A DNA stretch of 64,000 bases from Actinospica sp035552695 (GTDB lineage: Bacteria > Actinomycetota > Actinomycetes > Streptomycetales > Catenulisporaceae), in assembly GCF_035552695.1 (NCBI RefSeq), contig NZ_DASZKT010000230.1, positions 44,859 through 108,858 of the forward strand, given 5' to 3'. Numbering within the stretch: the first letter of the stretch is position 1; the number at the start of each line of letters is the position of its first letter. Below, piece by piece: positions 34,533-46,591 of the stretch. The notes under the pieces are model-generated. The model made no database searches and was not told the DNA's origin. It was given only the letters and a program-made list of their open reading frames with translations. The translations under genes and the position numbers were made by a program.

Positions 34533-37171
34533 GTGAGTCAACGCGGGAAGCTACGGGTCTATCTCGGCGCTGCCCCGGGCGTCGGGAAGACCTTCAAGAT
34601 GCTCGAGGAGGCGCAACGCCGCGTCGAACGCGGGGCGGACGTGGTGATCGCGTTCGTCGAGACGCACGGCCGGGAGCAGACCGCGCGGATGGCCGAGGGT
34701 CTGGAGACCGTCCCGCGCACCCACCGCGAATACCGCGGTATCGACTTCGAGGAGATGGACCTCGACGCCGTCCTCGCGCGGCGTCCGCAGGTGGCGCTGG
34801 TGGATGAGCTGGCGCACACGGACGTGCCGGGCGGTCGGCATGAGAAGCGTTGGCAGGACATTCAGGATCTGCTTGATGCGGGTATCGAGGTCATCACGAC
34901 CGTCAACGTTCAGCACCTTGAGTCGCTCAACGACGTGGTGCAGCGGATCACGGGTGTACCGCAGCGCGAGACCGTGCCGGACGAGGTGGTGCGTGCCGCG
35001 GATCAGATCGAGCTGATCGATATGTCGCCGGAGTCGCTGCGTCGGCGGCTCGCGCACGGCAACGTGTATGCCGCCGAGAAGGTCGACGCCGCGCTGAGCA
35101 ACTACTTCCGTGTCGGCAATCTCATCGCGCTGCGCGAGCTCGCGCTGCTGTGGTTGGCCGACCGGGTGGACGAGGGCTTGCAGCGTTACCGCGAGGAGCA
35201 CGGCATCGGCCGGGTCTGGGAGGCGCGCGAGCGGGTCGTGATCGCGCTCCCCGGCGACGCGTCCGGCGAGGCGCTGATCCGCCGCGCGGCCCGGATCGCG
35301 GCGCGTTCGTCGGGCGGCGAGCTGCTCGCCGTGCACATTGCACGCTCGGACGGCCTGAGCGCGGACACCAGCCCCACGGCGCTGGCCGCCCAGCGACACC
35401 TCGTCGAGACGCTCGGCGGCACGTACCACTCCATCATCGGCGACGACGTCTCACGCGCGCTGATCGAGTTCGCGCAGGCCAAGAACGCCACGCAGCTCGT
35501 GCTCGGCACCTCGCGGCGCAGCCGGTTCAACCGCTTCCTGACGGGGCGTGGGATCGGCGAGACGACGACGATGCTGTCCGGCGACATCGACGTCCACATG
35601 GTCACGCACAACGAGCACACCACGCCCAGGCGGCGCGGCTGGCTGCCCCCGAACCCGCTGCGCCAGGCGGCCTGGGGCTCCGGCGGGGGCTGGCGCGGCA
35701 TCGTCGCGGGCATCCTCGCGCCGCCGATCCTGGCCGCGATCCTGACCGCGACCAGCCACTCGCTGCGGCTGAACGTGGCCAGCGACATCCTGCTCTTCCT
35801 CACGCTCACAGTCGCGGTCGCCCGGCTCGGCGGCATGGTTTCCGCGTTGGTGGCGGCGTTGTGGAGTTCGCTGTTGCTGAACTACTTCTTCATTCCGCCG
35901 GTGCACTCGATCACGATCGCGGAGGCGAACAATGCCATCGCGCTGGTCGTGTTCGTCATCGTGGGCCTGACGGTGGCGTCGGTGGTGGATCTGGCGATCA
36001 AACAGACTCGCAGCGCGGCGCACGCGTCGGCCGAGGCGGAGACGCTGAATGCTTTCGCGGTGGCCGTACTCAGGGGCGACGAGGCGATCTCGGCGCTGCT
36101 CGAACGGTTCCGCGAGACCTTCTCGATGGAGTCGGTAGGTTTACTGCAGCGCATCGACACCGGCGGCCCGCGGCTGCCCGACGAGATCGACGACCCGCGC
36201 CGCTGGACGCTCGTCGCCTCGACCGGAGCCGACCCGGCACTGTGCCCCGGCGCCGCCGACACCGTCATCGACGCGGGACCCGGCGCGGTCCTGGCGTTGC
36301 GCGGCCGTACCCTCCCCGCCGCCGACCAGCGGGTCCTGGCCGCCTTCGCCGCGCAGGCCACCGCCGCCATGGAACGCAGAAGGCTGGCTCGCGAGGCCGC
36401 CTCCGCCCAGGCCCTCGCGGCCGCGGACAAGATGCGTACCGCGCTGCTCGCGGCCGTTTCGCACGACCTGCGTACCCCGCTGGCCGCGGCCAAGGCATCG
36501 ATCAGCACGCTGCGGGACCCGGAGCTCGAACTGCCCGACGAGGACCGCGGTGAACTGCTCGAAGCCGCTGAGGAATCACTCGATCGGCTCACCCGTTTAG
36601 TGGAGAACCTGCTCGACATGTCCCGCCTCCAAGCGGGTGCGCTCAAGCCGAGGCTCGAACCGGCCGCGATCGAGGACATCATCCCGCGCGCGATCGACGA
36701 CGTACCCGCGGCGGCCGGACGGGTGCGCCTGGAACCGCCGGAGCCGAACCTCCCGGACGCGCTGGTGGACGCGCCGCTGGTGGAGCGCGTCGTGGCCAAC
36801 CTGATCGGCAACGCGGTCAAGCACACCGACTCGCCGGTCAGCGTGACGGTCTCCGCGTTGGGCAGGCAGGTCGAGGTCAGGGTGATCGACCGAGGCCCGG
36901 GAATCCCGGAGGAGGACTGGGACCTGGTCTTCCGTCCGTTCCAACGGCTCGGCGACCGCGATAACACCAGCGGCGTCGGACTCGGACTCGCCCTGTCCCG
37001 CGGGCTGACCGAGGCGATGGGCGGCACGCTGATCCCGGAGGACACCCCGGGCGGCGGCGTCACGATGGTGCTGTCCATGCCCGCCGCGTCGGGCACCGGC
37101 AGCCGCACCGGCACTGGCACCGATGCGAGTTCCGACCCGGGAACGGGAACCGCAGTAGAGGAGATCGCCCG

Positions 37172-37175
<4 letters not shown>
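34533..37175 (+). CDS. kdpD: KdpD osmosensitive potassium sensor kinase
   Basis: This 880-residue membrane histidine kinase controls high-affinity potassium uptake. It has the KdpD N-terminal domain with Walker A GAAPGVGKT (about 11-19), a USP-like domain (VIALPGDASGEALIRRAARIA), four membrane helices at about 390-490, a GAF-like region, H644 in SHDLRTPLAAA and a HATPase domain (RVVANLIGNAVKHT, GVGLGLALSRG). GTG 34533 gives the standard start SQRGKLRVYLGAAPG; ATG 34488 is less likely. Codons 537 and 689 are TTA leucines. The stop overlaps kdpE. No kdpFABC genes are in the window. Confidence 0.93.
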
Positions 37176-37873
<698 letters not shown>

Positions 37874-38004
37874 GCAGCACGGTCTCATTAGCGCATTTCT
37901 CCAACCGATCCCGACCCGTCCCAGTCTTCTGTAATGGGTCCGGTTCGCCGGGCGTGTGACCGGGTCAGGGGGCCCGGCACTCGGGGCAACAGTTGGAGGG
38001 GCAC

Positions 38005-39090
38005 ATGAAACGAGCACTGTCCATCACCGGCTTGGCGACGGCCGCGGTACTCGGAGCGAGCACGCTCGCGGCCGCCGCGACGCCGGCGCAGGGCACCACG
38101 TCGGTGGCCGGCGTCCAGGTCTCGGCATCCGGCTGGGCGACGGCGGTCAACGACCGCGGCGACGTGATCGGCGGCTACAACGTGAACAACCTGGCCCATG
38201 CGTTCATCTGGCACGCGGGCACCATCACCGACCTGGGTGAGCTGCCCGGCGCCGACTACGCCGACGCCACAGCCGTCGACAACCACGGCGACGTGGTCGG
38301 TTACAGCAGCACCGACACCTTCCCCAACACGCCGCAGGCGTTCGTCTGGCACAACGGCACGATGACCGACCTCGGCCCGTCCGGCGAGAGCAGCATCGCC
38401 AGCTATATCAACGACCACGGTCGGATCGTCGGCACGGTGACCTCGTCCGCCGGAAACGCCAGCGCCGTCATGTGGCAGAACGGCAAGATGACCACGTTGC
38501 CGGGCCTCGGCGGGACCTACACCGACCCGACCGGGCTCAACCAGAAGGGAGAGGTCATCGGCTACGCCGGCACCGCCTCCGGAGGCTCGGAAGCGGTCGC
38601 GTGGATCAACGGCAAGGTCGTGGATCTGGGCCCGGGCGTTCCGCTCGCGGTCAACGACAGCGGCCAGGTCCTCGTCAACGCCGAGACCCCGTCGGGATCT
38701 GCCATCTACGCGTATGTGTGGGACCACGGCAAGACCACCGACCTCCCGGTCGGCACGGACGCGAACGGCTTCAATGACGAGGGGCAGGTCGTGGGCTACT
38801 ACGCGGCCGGCGGCACCGGGAGCAACGAAGGCTTCCTCTGGCAGGACGGGACCTTGACCACCCTCGGGGCGGACCAGCCCGTGGCGATCAACGACCGGGG
38901 CCAGATGCTCGCCTACGTCTATGACAACGGCGTGTTCGCATCGCTGGTCCTGGACCACGGCAAGACGATCAACCTCCTGCCGACCAGCGGAGAGTCCGCC
39001 AGCGCCGGATACATCAGCGACAGCGGCCTGATCGCGGGCGAGACCGAGGCCGCGGCCAACGTGACCGCGTGGCAGCTGCCGAACCACTAG
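38005..39090 (+). CDS. Secreted HAF-repeat protein
   Basis: This 361-residue secreted protein has a Sec signal peptide (KRALSITGLATAAVLGASTLAAAATPA). It consists of about seven imperfect repeats of the HAF type: AFIWHAGTITDLGELPG, AFVWHNGTMTDLGP and further AxxWxxGKxTxLxG units, each followed by A-x-x-(I/V)-N-(D/N)-x-G-x-(V/I)-(V/I)-G. They should form a beta-propeller-like surface domain. Function is unknown. ATG 38005 follows GGAGGGG. A perfect palindrome after the gene serves as terminator. Confidence 0.85.
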   Translation: MKRALSITGLATAAVLGASTLAAAATPAQGTTSVAGVQVSASGWATAVNDRGDVIGGYNVNNLAHAFIWHAGTITDLGELPGADYADATAVDNHGDVVGYSSTDTFPNTPQAFVWHNGTMTDLGPSGESSIASYINDHGRIVGTVTSSAGNASAVMWQNGKMTTLPGLGGTYTDPTGLNQKGEVIGYAGTASGGSEAVAWINGKVVDLGPGVPLAVNDSGQVLVNAETPSGSAIYAYVWDHGKTTDLPVGTDANGFNDEGQVVGYYAAGGTGSNEGFLWQDGTLTTLGADQPVAINDRGQMLAYVYDNGVFASLVLDHGKTINLLPTSGESASAGYISDSGLIAGETEAAANVTAWQLPNH

Positions 39091-39127
39091 CCCGACCGGT
39101 AAGCCCGGCGCCCGGACCACTTCGGCG

Positions 39128-39159
39128 GTACGACCCACTGGGATCCCAGTGGGTCGTAC
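39128..39159. terminator. 32-base perfect palindrome after the HAF gene
   Basis: Two 16-base arms (GTACGACCCACTGGGA and its complement) meet without a spacer, 37 bases after the stop. As RNA this folds into one long hairpin, probably a U-less terminator; as DNA it is also a potential dimer-binding site. Confidence 0.75.
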
Positions 39160-39261
39160 TCGGCGCGGGAGGCGGAGCCACGAGTGACGCCTGGCGGGGC
39201 GTCTGGCGGTGCGCCGGAAGTACGTCAGGGTGCTGCCGTAGTCTGCCGTACGTTGTGAGAC

Positions 39262-39486
39262 GTGAGCCGACGCATACCTTCCGCGACCTTGGAGACCATC
39301 ACCGTCACGGACATCCGGACGGTGCTACCTCTCGTGCTCGCGCGACTCAAAGACGGCGGCCGAGACGCGGTGCCAGTGCTGATCGGTCGGCACCGCGAGC
39401 CGATGGCCGTGCTCATCTCGCTCGAGCAGTTCTACGAGTACAGCGCCCTGGTCTGCACGGCCCTGGCCGAAGACGCCGACAGTTGA
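39262..39486 (+). CDS. Phd/YefM-like antitoxin
   Basis: This 74-residue protein has the shape of Phd/YefM antitoxins: ETITVTDIRTVLPLVLARLKDG, then AVPVLIGRHREPMAVLISLEQFYEY, the DNA-binding sheet-helix module. GTG 39262 is the start. The following frame, which starts about 23 bases later and would be the partner, is frameshifted. The family call is moderate because these proteins are short and variable. Confidence 0.6.
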   Translation: MSRRIPSATLETITVTDIRTVLPLVLARLKDGGRDAVPVLIGRHREPMAVLISLEQFYEYSALVCTALAEDADS

Positions 39487-39508
39487 GCTTTGACTTTGAG
39501 CTTTGGGA

Positions 39509-39710
39509 GTGCAGTCCCGTCGCTTCGTCCCGCTGAATCTGGTCGCGGATCCGCGTATCCCGCGTCGATGACGAGATCACCGACGCGGACCGGGAGTGGG
39601 TGGCCGAGTACCATCCCGGTCTCGCGCTGCTGCATTTCGTCGAGCCTTCGTTCGGTTTGCTCGTCGAGGATTGTGACGTGCTCGACCGCTGGCTGCGGTC
39701 GGCCGCCTGA
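39509..39710 (+). pseudogene. Frameshifted partner gene of the antitoxin-like protein
   Basis: From GTG 39509 the frame reads VQSRRFVPLNLVADPRIP and then breaks near 39565. Shifting by one base continues VDDEITDADREWVAEYHPG, LALLHFVEPSFGLLVEDCD and a conserved-looking end VLDRWLRSAA. Removing one base would give a plausible 66-residue protein beginning 23 bases after the antitoxin stop. I do not recognise the family. It could be a decayed toxin, or a sequencing indel may have created the break. Confidence 0.5.
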
Positions 39711-39733
39711 CGTGCGTTTCGCGTTTTCGCCTT

Positions 39734-40507
39734 CTACGCGTTCGGGTCCCAGTTCGCGAGCTGTTCCATCGGCTCGGCGTCGCCGGTGATCTCCAGGCCG
39801 TCGAGCGGGACGCGGTCGTAGCAGTAGAGGACCAGTTCGCTCGCTGCGCCTCGCATCGTCATGTCGCCCGGCTCGGCGTCCGCGGCGAGGTCGTCGCAGC
39901 GGACGCCGTCGGCGTTGAGGGTCAGGCGCCAGGCGCGGCCCTCGGTCGCGTGCAGGTCGATGGTCGCCGGCTTGAACGGCCAGGGGACGCTCGTCGCCGA
40001 GACCGTCGTCAGGAACTCGTCGACGCCCTCGACCGCCACGTCGGTCGGCAGTGGCTGCGCCGCGCCCTGGGCGAGCTGGGCGTCGTAGGTGTGGACGGCG
40101 ATCTCCTGGATCTGGTGCCGGGCCACGGCTCCGCTGGTCTCCGGGGCCTGCGAGCGGCCCCACCAGGTCCAGCAGCCGCGGTCCGGGCCGGCCTCGCGCA
40201 TCGCGTCGAGCATGAGCCCGAACGACGCGGCCAGCCAGGCGTCCAGGGCTTCGCGGTCGCGGGGCACGGTCGGGGCGCCCTTCGGGTCCGTCCTCGCCGG
40301 GGGCTCCGCGCCCGGGCCCGCCGCGACGATGACGGCCTGGCGGCGGCGGCCGTCGCCCAGGTGCTGCGCCAGGTCGCGCAGCGTCCAGTCCGGGCAGGTC
40401 GGGACCTGGACGTCGAGGTCGGGGGCGGACGCGATCGCGGCGCGGAACGCGACCGAGCGGTCTTCGATCAGCCGCAGGACCTCGGGGAACTCCAAGATGG
40501 TTTGCAC
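39734..40507 (-). CDS. Mycothiol-dependent maleylpyruvate isomerase-fold protein
   Basis: This 257-residue protein has the MDMPI N-terminal domain: CPDWTLRDLAQHLGDGRRRQAV supplies the metal-binding histidine, and a second block VARHQIQEIAVHTYDAQLA adds further histidines. The C-terminal MDMPI_C-like part includes RAWRLTLNADG and GAASELVLYCYDR. Such proteins use mycothiol and zinc and are numerous in actinobacteria. The substrate is unknown. The GTG start at 40507 has no obvious ribosome-binding site. The gene is isolated between a damaged operon and a transposase scar. Confidence 0.85.
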   Translation of the reverse strand: MQTILEFPEVLRLIEDRSVAFRAAIASAPDLDVQVPTCPDWTLRDLAQHLGDGRRRQAVIVAAGPGAEPPARTDPKGAPTVPRDREALDAWLAASFGLMLDAMREAGPDRGCWTWWGRSQAPETSGAVARHQIQEIAVHTYDAQLAQGAAQPLPTDVAVEGVDEFLTTVSATSVPWPFKPATIDLHATEGRAWRLTLNADGVRCDDLAADAEPGDMTMRGAASELVLYCYDRVPLDGLEITGDAEPMEQLANWDPNA

Positions 40508-40520
40508 GTCGGTTTGTGTA

Positions 40521-40676
40521 TCACGCCGCTCCGGCCGCCGGGTAGCGAATTTGTCGGACGAGGCCCGAATGCCCGGTCGGCGAGGGGTACCGGGCCTTCA
40601 ACGCCGTGATCACCGGCTCGATCAGCGCCCAGGCCGCGTCGGACAGATCGCTCGGACAGGGCTTACGGTCGCTCAC
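40521..40676 (-). mobile_element. Remnant of an IS5-like transposase
   Basis: From GTG 40676 the minus strand reads VSDRKPCPSDLSDAAWALIEPVITALK, the N-terminus of IS5-type transposases, and loses similarity after about 45 codons. The catalytic DDE domain and terminal repeats are absent. The rest of the 307-base gap (40508-40814) has nothing else recognisable. Confidence 0.7.
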
Positions 40677-40814
40677 CGGACCAGCCGACCACGCGCCGAC
40701 CGCCCCACACCGCCCAATCGCGCTCACACCACACGAACGGGCAACGGCAATTCAGACATCAGAGCGCGAACCGCACTTTGACTTCGGCCTTGCGCCAGCC
40801 CCTAGGATCGGCGC

Positions 40815-41495
40815 GTGACTACTGGTGCTACTGGGACGCCGCGGGCGCTGGTGTTCGACTTCGACGGGCTGATCCTGGATACGGAGACGCCCGAGTTCCG
40901 GGCGTGGCAGGAGTTGTTCGCCGCGTACGGGGGGACGCTGACGACGGGGGACTGGGCGCACGTGATCGGGTCCACGGACTCGGGATGGGATCCGGCGGTC
41001 GAGCTGGGGCGGCAGACCGGACGCGCGTATGACCGTGCGGAGCTGCGGGCGCAGTGGAAGCCGCGGCAGGTTGAGCTGATGGGCCGGGAAGCGGTACGCC
41101 CCGGCGTGCTGTCGCTGCTCGGGGAGGCGAAGTTGCGCGGCATCGGGCTCGCGGTTGCGTCGAGTTCGACGCGGCGGTGGGTGCAGGGCAACCTGGAGCG
41201 GCTGGGGATCTTCGACTCCTTCGACGCGGTGGCGACCGGTGACGAGGTGCGGCGCACGAAGCCGGACCCGGCGGTGTACCTTCTCGCGCTGGAGCGGCTT
41301 CACGCGCCCGCGGCGGCCGCGATCGCGCTGGAGGACTCGCCGAACGGGGTGCGGGCGGCGCAGGCCGCCGGGATGCGCTGCGTGGCGGTGCCGAACGACG
41401 TGAGCAGGCACCTCGACCTCTCGGCGGCGGACGCGCTCCTGCCGAGCCTGGGCGACTTGGATCTGGACGCGCTGCCGTTCGCCTTCGCCCCGTAA
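40815..41495 (+). CDS. HAD-superfamily phosphatase, beta-phosphoglucomutase-like
   Basis: This 226-residue HAD hydrolase has motif I DFDGLILDTE (nucleophile and acid/base aspartates), motif II VASSS, a motif III lysine in TKPDPAVY and motif IV ALEDSPNG. The helical cap between motifs I and II marks subclass IA. Likely substrates are sugar phosphates, but specificity cannot be read. GTG 40815 follows AGGA by seven bases. It is a single gene ending in a strong terminator shared with the converging chitinase. Confidence 0.9.
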   Translation: MTTGATGTPRALVFDFDGLILDTETPEFRAWQELFAAYGGTLTTGDWAHVIGSTDSGWDPAVELGRQTGRAYDRAELRAQWKPRQVELMGREAVRPGVLSLLGEAKLRGIGLAVASSSTRRWVQGNLERLGIFDSFDAVATGDEVRRTKPDPAVYLLALERLHAPAAAAIALEDSPNGVRAAQAAGMRCVAVPNDVSRHLDLSAADALLPSLGDLDLDALPFAFAP

Positions 41496-41525
41496 GAACC
41501 GATTGATCGGTAGGAGCCGATGAAA

Positions 41526-41568
41526 CCGTCCCCTGCCACGCCGGATGCGAGGGCGTGGCAGGGGACGG
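41526..41568. terminator. Bidirectional terminator between HAD and chitinase genes
   Basis: CCGTCCCCTGCCACGCC (41526-41542) pairs perfectly with GGCGTGGCAGGGGACGG (41552-41568) around a 9-base loop. Confidence 0.88.
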
Positions 41569-41581
41569 GCCGTGGGCCTGC

Positions 41582-43924
<2,343 letters not shown>

Positions 43925-43965
43925 TCTCTCACCGTCTCTACATTGAGGCCTTGCGGTAGTTGCAC

Positions 43966-44015
43966 AGTGGACTAGACCTCTGTGGGTCGTGAGTAAATGA
44001 TTGGTGTAGACCAGT
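43966..44015 (-). promoter_or_regulatory. Two DasR-type operators (dre) of the chitinase gene
   Basis: AGTGGACTAGACCTCT (43966-43981) and ATTGGTGTAGACCAGT (44000-44015) each match the DasR consensus ACTGGTCTAGACCACT at 13 of 16 positions. They lie 42 and 76 bases upstream of the chitinase start. Similar repeats control Streptomyces chitinase promoters. Confidence 0.7.
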
Positions 44016-44659
44016 GAGACGTCAAGGGTTCCCTGAGTTAAGGATTCTTAGGGTTCGCGTCTGTGCAGATGTGCAGATGAACTTGACGCACCCGTCGCGG
44101 GGGTGGGAGAATTGCGCCAGCTCAAGGGCATGTAGCCCCGGCCCTGAAGGGCCTTTAGCGAACTGAGGGGCGCGAACGGCGCCACGGCCGAGGGGAGGCG
44201 AACGATGGAACCAAGTAGTCCCGGTCATGATACGGGCCGACCGAAACCCCGGCCCGCACACGTTCGCAAGCCCCTGACAGCCCCTCGTTCCTGACTCTCG
44301 CGTCGCAGCCGTTCGGCTGAAGACAGTTCCGCGGGACTCGGGATCCATCCGGGCACCACCCGTTTGCGGCGTGCGCGCGACCGCGTCCGAGACCCGTCGT
44401 CACGGCACCCGGATCAGCTTTCGAGCACAGCCTCGGCACCCTCCCGCACGGCGTCCCAATGACGGGACCGCCGCGCTCGGCGTGCCCGCATCGCTGCCGC
44501 TCCCGCTCCCGTGTGCCCGCGTACGGCGTTCCGGCCGCCTAGCCGTCATGCCGCCTGTTCGCACCCGTACGTTCGATCATGCCAAGAGGAGAGCGCTGCC
44601 TCTCTGACTGCAAAACCCCCTGGCTTGGTCGTGCGCGCGGCGTGAGGAGAGGAGACCTC
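44016..44659 (+). other. Long leader upstream of the Nramp-related gene
   Basis: About 640 bases without a convincing gene. Visible structures are GGCCCT-GA-AGGGCC followed by TTT (about 44138-44156, terminator-like) and a leader fold near the start where CCAAG (44582-44586) can pair with CTTGG (44624-44628) around an AGAGG/CCTCT hairpin. I could not match a known magnesium, manganese, c-di-AMP or cobalamin riboswitch core. Confidence 0.4.
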
Positions 44660-46294
44660 ATGACCGACCTCATCACCGCCCCCGTCACGGTGCCGCGCTC
44701 CGCGGTCCTCGACGACGCGCACGTCGGCGACATCAAGGGCGCCTTCGGCACCATCAAGCTCGGCGAGACCGCGCCCCGCACCGGCCTGAGCCCCAAGCTC
44801 AAGACGCTGCTCGCCGTCGTCGGCCCTGGGCTGATCGTCATGTGCGGCGACAACGACGCCGGCGCGTTCTCCACCTACGGCCAGGCCGGACAGAACTACG
44901 GCACCTCGCTGCTCTGGGTGCTGCTGCTGCTCGTGCCCGTGCTCTACGTCAACCAGGAGATGGTCGTCCGGCTCGGCGCCGTCACCGGAGTGGGGCACGG
45001 CAAGCTCATCATCGAGCGCTTCGGCAGGTTCTGGGGCGCCTTCAGCGTCATCGACCTGTTCCTGCTCAATGCCCTGACACTGGTCACCGAGTTCATCGGG
45101 ATCACGCTCGCGGTGGGCTACCTCGGCCTGCCCAAGGTGCCCTCGATCCTGGCCGCGGCGGCCGTCGTCATCGGCGCCGCGTCCACCGGCTCGTTCCGGC
45201 GCTTCGAGCGGGTGGCGCTGCTGCTGTGCTTCGGCAGCCTGATCCTGATCCCGATCGCGCTGGTGCTGCACCCGAGCGCGGGCACGATGGCCTCCGGCTT
45301 CCTGATCCCGTCCATGCCCGGCGGCGCCTCGCAGCTTTCCACGGTCATGCTGCTCGTCATCGGGCTCGTCGGCACGACCGTCGCGCCCTGGCAGCTGTTC
45401 TTCCAGCAGAGCTACGTCATCGACAAGCGCATCACCACCCGCTTCCTGAAGTACGAGAAGGCGGACCTGTGGATCGGCATCGGCATCGTGGTCCTCGGCG
45501 CCGCCGCGATCATCGGCTTCGCCAGCGCCGCCACCGCGGGCACCGCGGCCCACGGGAACTTCACCGACGCTTCGGGCCTGGCCACCGCGATCGCGGCGAA
45601 GGGCGGGCACGTGCTCGGCATCCTGTTCGCGATCGCGCTGCTCGACGCCTCGATCATCGGCGCCTTCGCCGTCTCGCTGTCCACCGCGTACGCGATCGGC
45701 GACGTGTGCGGCGTCAACCACTCGCTGCACCGCGGGGTCAAGCAGGCCAAGGGCTTCTACGGCGTGTACGTGGGCGTGATCGCGCTCGCCGCGGGCATCG
45801 TGCTGATCCCGAACGCGCCGCTGGGGCTGATCACCAACGGCGTGCAGGCGATGGCCGGTGTGCTGCTGCCCTCGGCCTCGGTCTTCCTGCTGCTGCTGTG
45901 CAACGACAAGGAAGTGCTCGGGCCCTGGGTCAACGGCAGTCGCACGAACCTGTTCACCTCGACCGTGCTCGGCGTGCTGGTGATGCTCTCGGTGATCCTG
46001 ACCAGTTCGGTGCTCTTCCCGCACATCGACGCCCGACAGATCGTCGGCATCATGGTCGCCTTCGTGGTGCTCGGCCTGGCCGTAGGTGGCTACGCGCTGG
46101 CCCGCCGCGGCCCGGCGCGCGTGCTCGACCGCACCGGCGCCGAGGACTGGCGGATGCCGCCGTTGGCCGAGCTCGGCAAGGCGGAGCTGTCCAAGGGCAC
46201 GCGGCTCGGCATGGGCGCGCTGCGCGGATACCTCGTCGTGTCGGCGCTTCTGGTCGTCGTCAAGGTGATTGAACTCACGCTCGCCTCACACTGA
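44660..46294 (+). CDS. Nramp-related divalent-cation transporter with altered metal site
   Basis: This 544-residue membrane transporter of the Nramp superfamily has about 11 helices. The canonical DPGN of helix 1 is D66-A-G-A here (GDNDAGAFS), and the helix 6 MPH is replaced by A242-P-W-Q (TTVAPWQLFFQQ). Loss of the metal-binding methionine recalls Nramp-related magnesium transporters, so manganese or iron is unlikely to be the favoured ion. ATG 44660 follows GAGGAGAGGAGA; ATG 44579 would add a charged non-membrane stretch lacking a ribosome-binding site. It is monocistronic. Confidence 0.88.
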   Translation: MTDLITAPVTVPRSAVLDDAHVGDIKGAFGTIKLGETAPRTGLSPKLKTLLAVVGPGLIVMCGDNDAGAFSTYGQAGQNYGTSLLWVLLLLVPVLYVNQEMVVRLGAVTGVGHGKLIIERFGRFWGAFSVIDLFLLNALTLVTEFIGITLAVGYLGLPKVPSILAAAAVVIGAASTGSFRRFERVALLLCFGSLILIPIALVLHPSAGTMASGFLIPSMPGGASQLSTVMLLVIGLVGTTVAPWQLFFQQSYVIDKRITTRFLKYEKADLWIGIGIVVLGAAAIIGFASAATAGTAAHGNFTDASGLATAIAAKGGHVLGILFAIALLDASIIGAFAVSLSTAYAIGDVCGVNHSLHRGVKQAKGFYGVYVGVIALAAGIVLIPNAPLGLITNGVQAMAGVLLPSASVFLLLLCNDKEVLGPWVNGSRTNLFTSTVLGVLVMLSVILTSSVLFPHIDARQIVGIMVAFVVLGLAVGGYALARRGPARVLDRTGAEDWRMPPLAELGKAELSKGTRLGMGALRGYLVVSALLVVVKVIELTLASH

Positions 46295-46301
46295 ACAACC
46301 G

Positions 46302-46436
46302 TCACCTGTCTTTCAGCAGGTGAGGTGACACCCCGTCAGGTCCCGGCCCGCCCGCGCGCGCCGGGACCTTGCTTGTCGACAGGTAAAAGGGGGCGTACAC
46401 CAGCGCAAAGGCCTGGCGCCACGTGCGCCCCCCTTT
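46302..46436 (+). terminator. Three successive hairpins after the Nramp gene
   Basis: TCACCTG/CAGGTGA (46302-46323), GGTCCCGGC/GCCGGGACC (46339-46368, then TTGCTT) and AAAGGGGGCG pairing with CGCCCCCCTTT (46386-46436, then ATAA). The first two look like terminators; the third is large enough to be a leader structure of the next gene. Confidence 0.65.
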
Positions 46437-46591
46437 ATAAGGTCGCAGCAGGCGGCGGGCACCCACGCCGCCTGGCGAACGATGTTTCACTCGTTCGGGT
46501 AAGCGCCGCACGGCGGGCCGCTCCGATGGTTACGCTGCTAGCGGCTCTGCGGCACGTGCGTCTGCACGTGCACGGTTGGAAGGAGACCACC

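Noticed and set aside
32558..34807. A 749-codon plus-strand frame across the HTH/TPR regulator, terminator and pseudogene
   Set aside because: It runs through a strong terminator and the antisense of another gene, and its translation is Arg/Gly/Ala-rich noise.
44016..44659. Possible M-box, manganese or c-di-AMP riboswitch ahead of the Nramp gene
   Set aside because: None of the characteristic core strings (for example GTTAGGTGAGGC for the M-box) is present; only generic hairpins are seen.
46316..46335. GCAGGTGAGGTGACACC after the Nramp gene, partly like the M-box core
   Set aside because: It lies downstream of the transporter, forms the 3' arm of a simple hairpin and lacks the rest of the motif.
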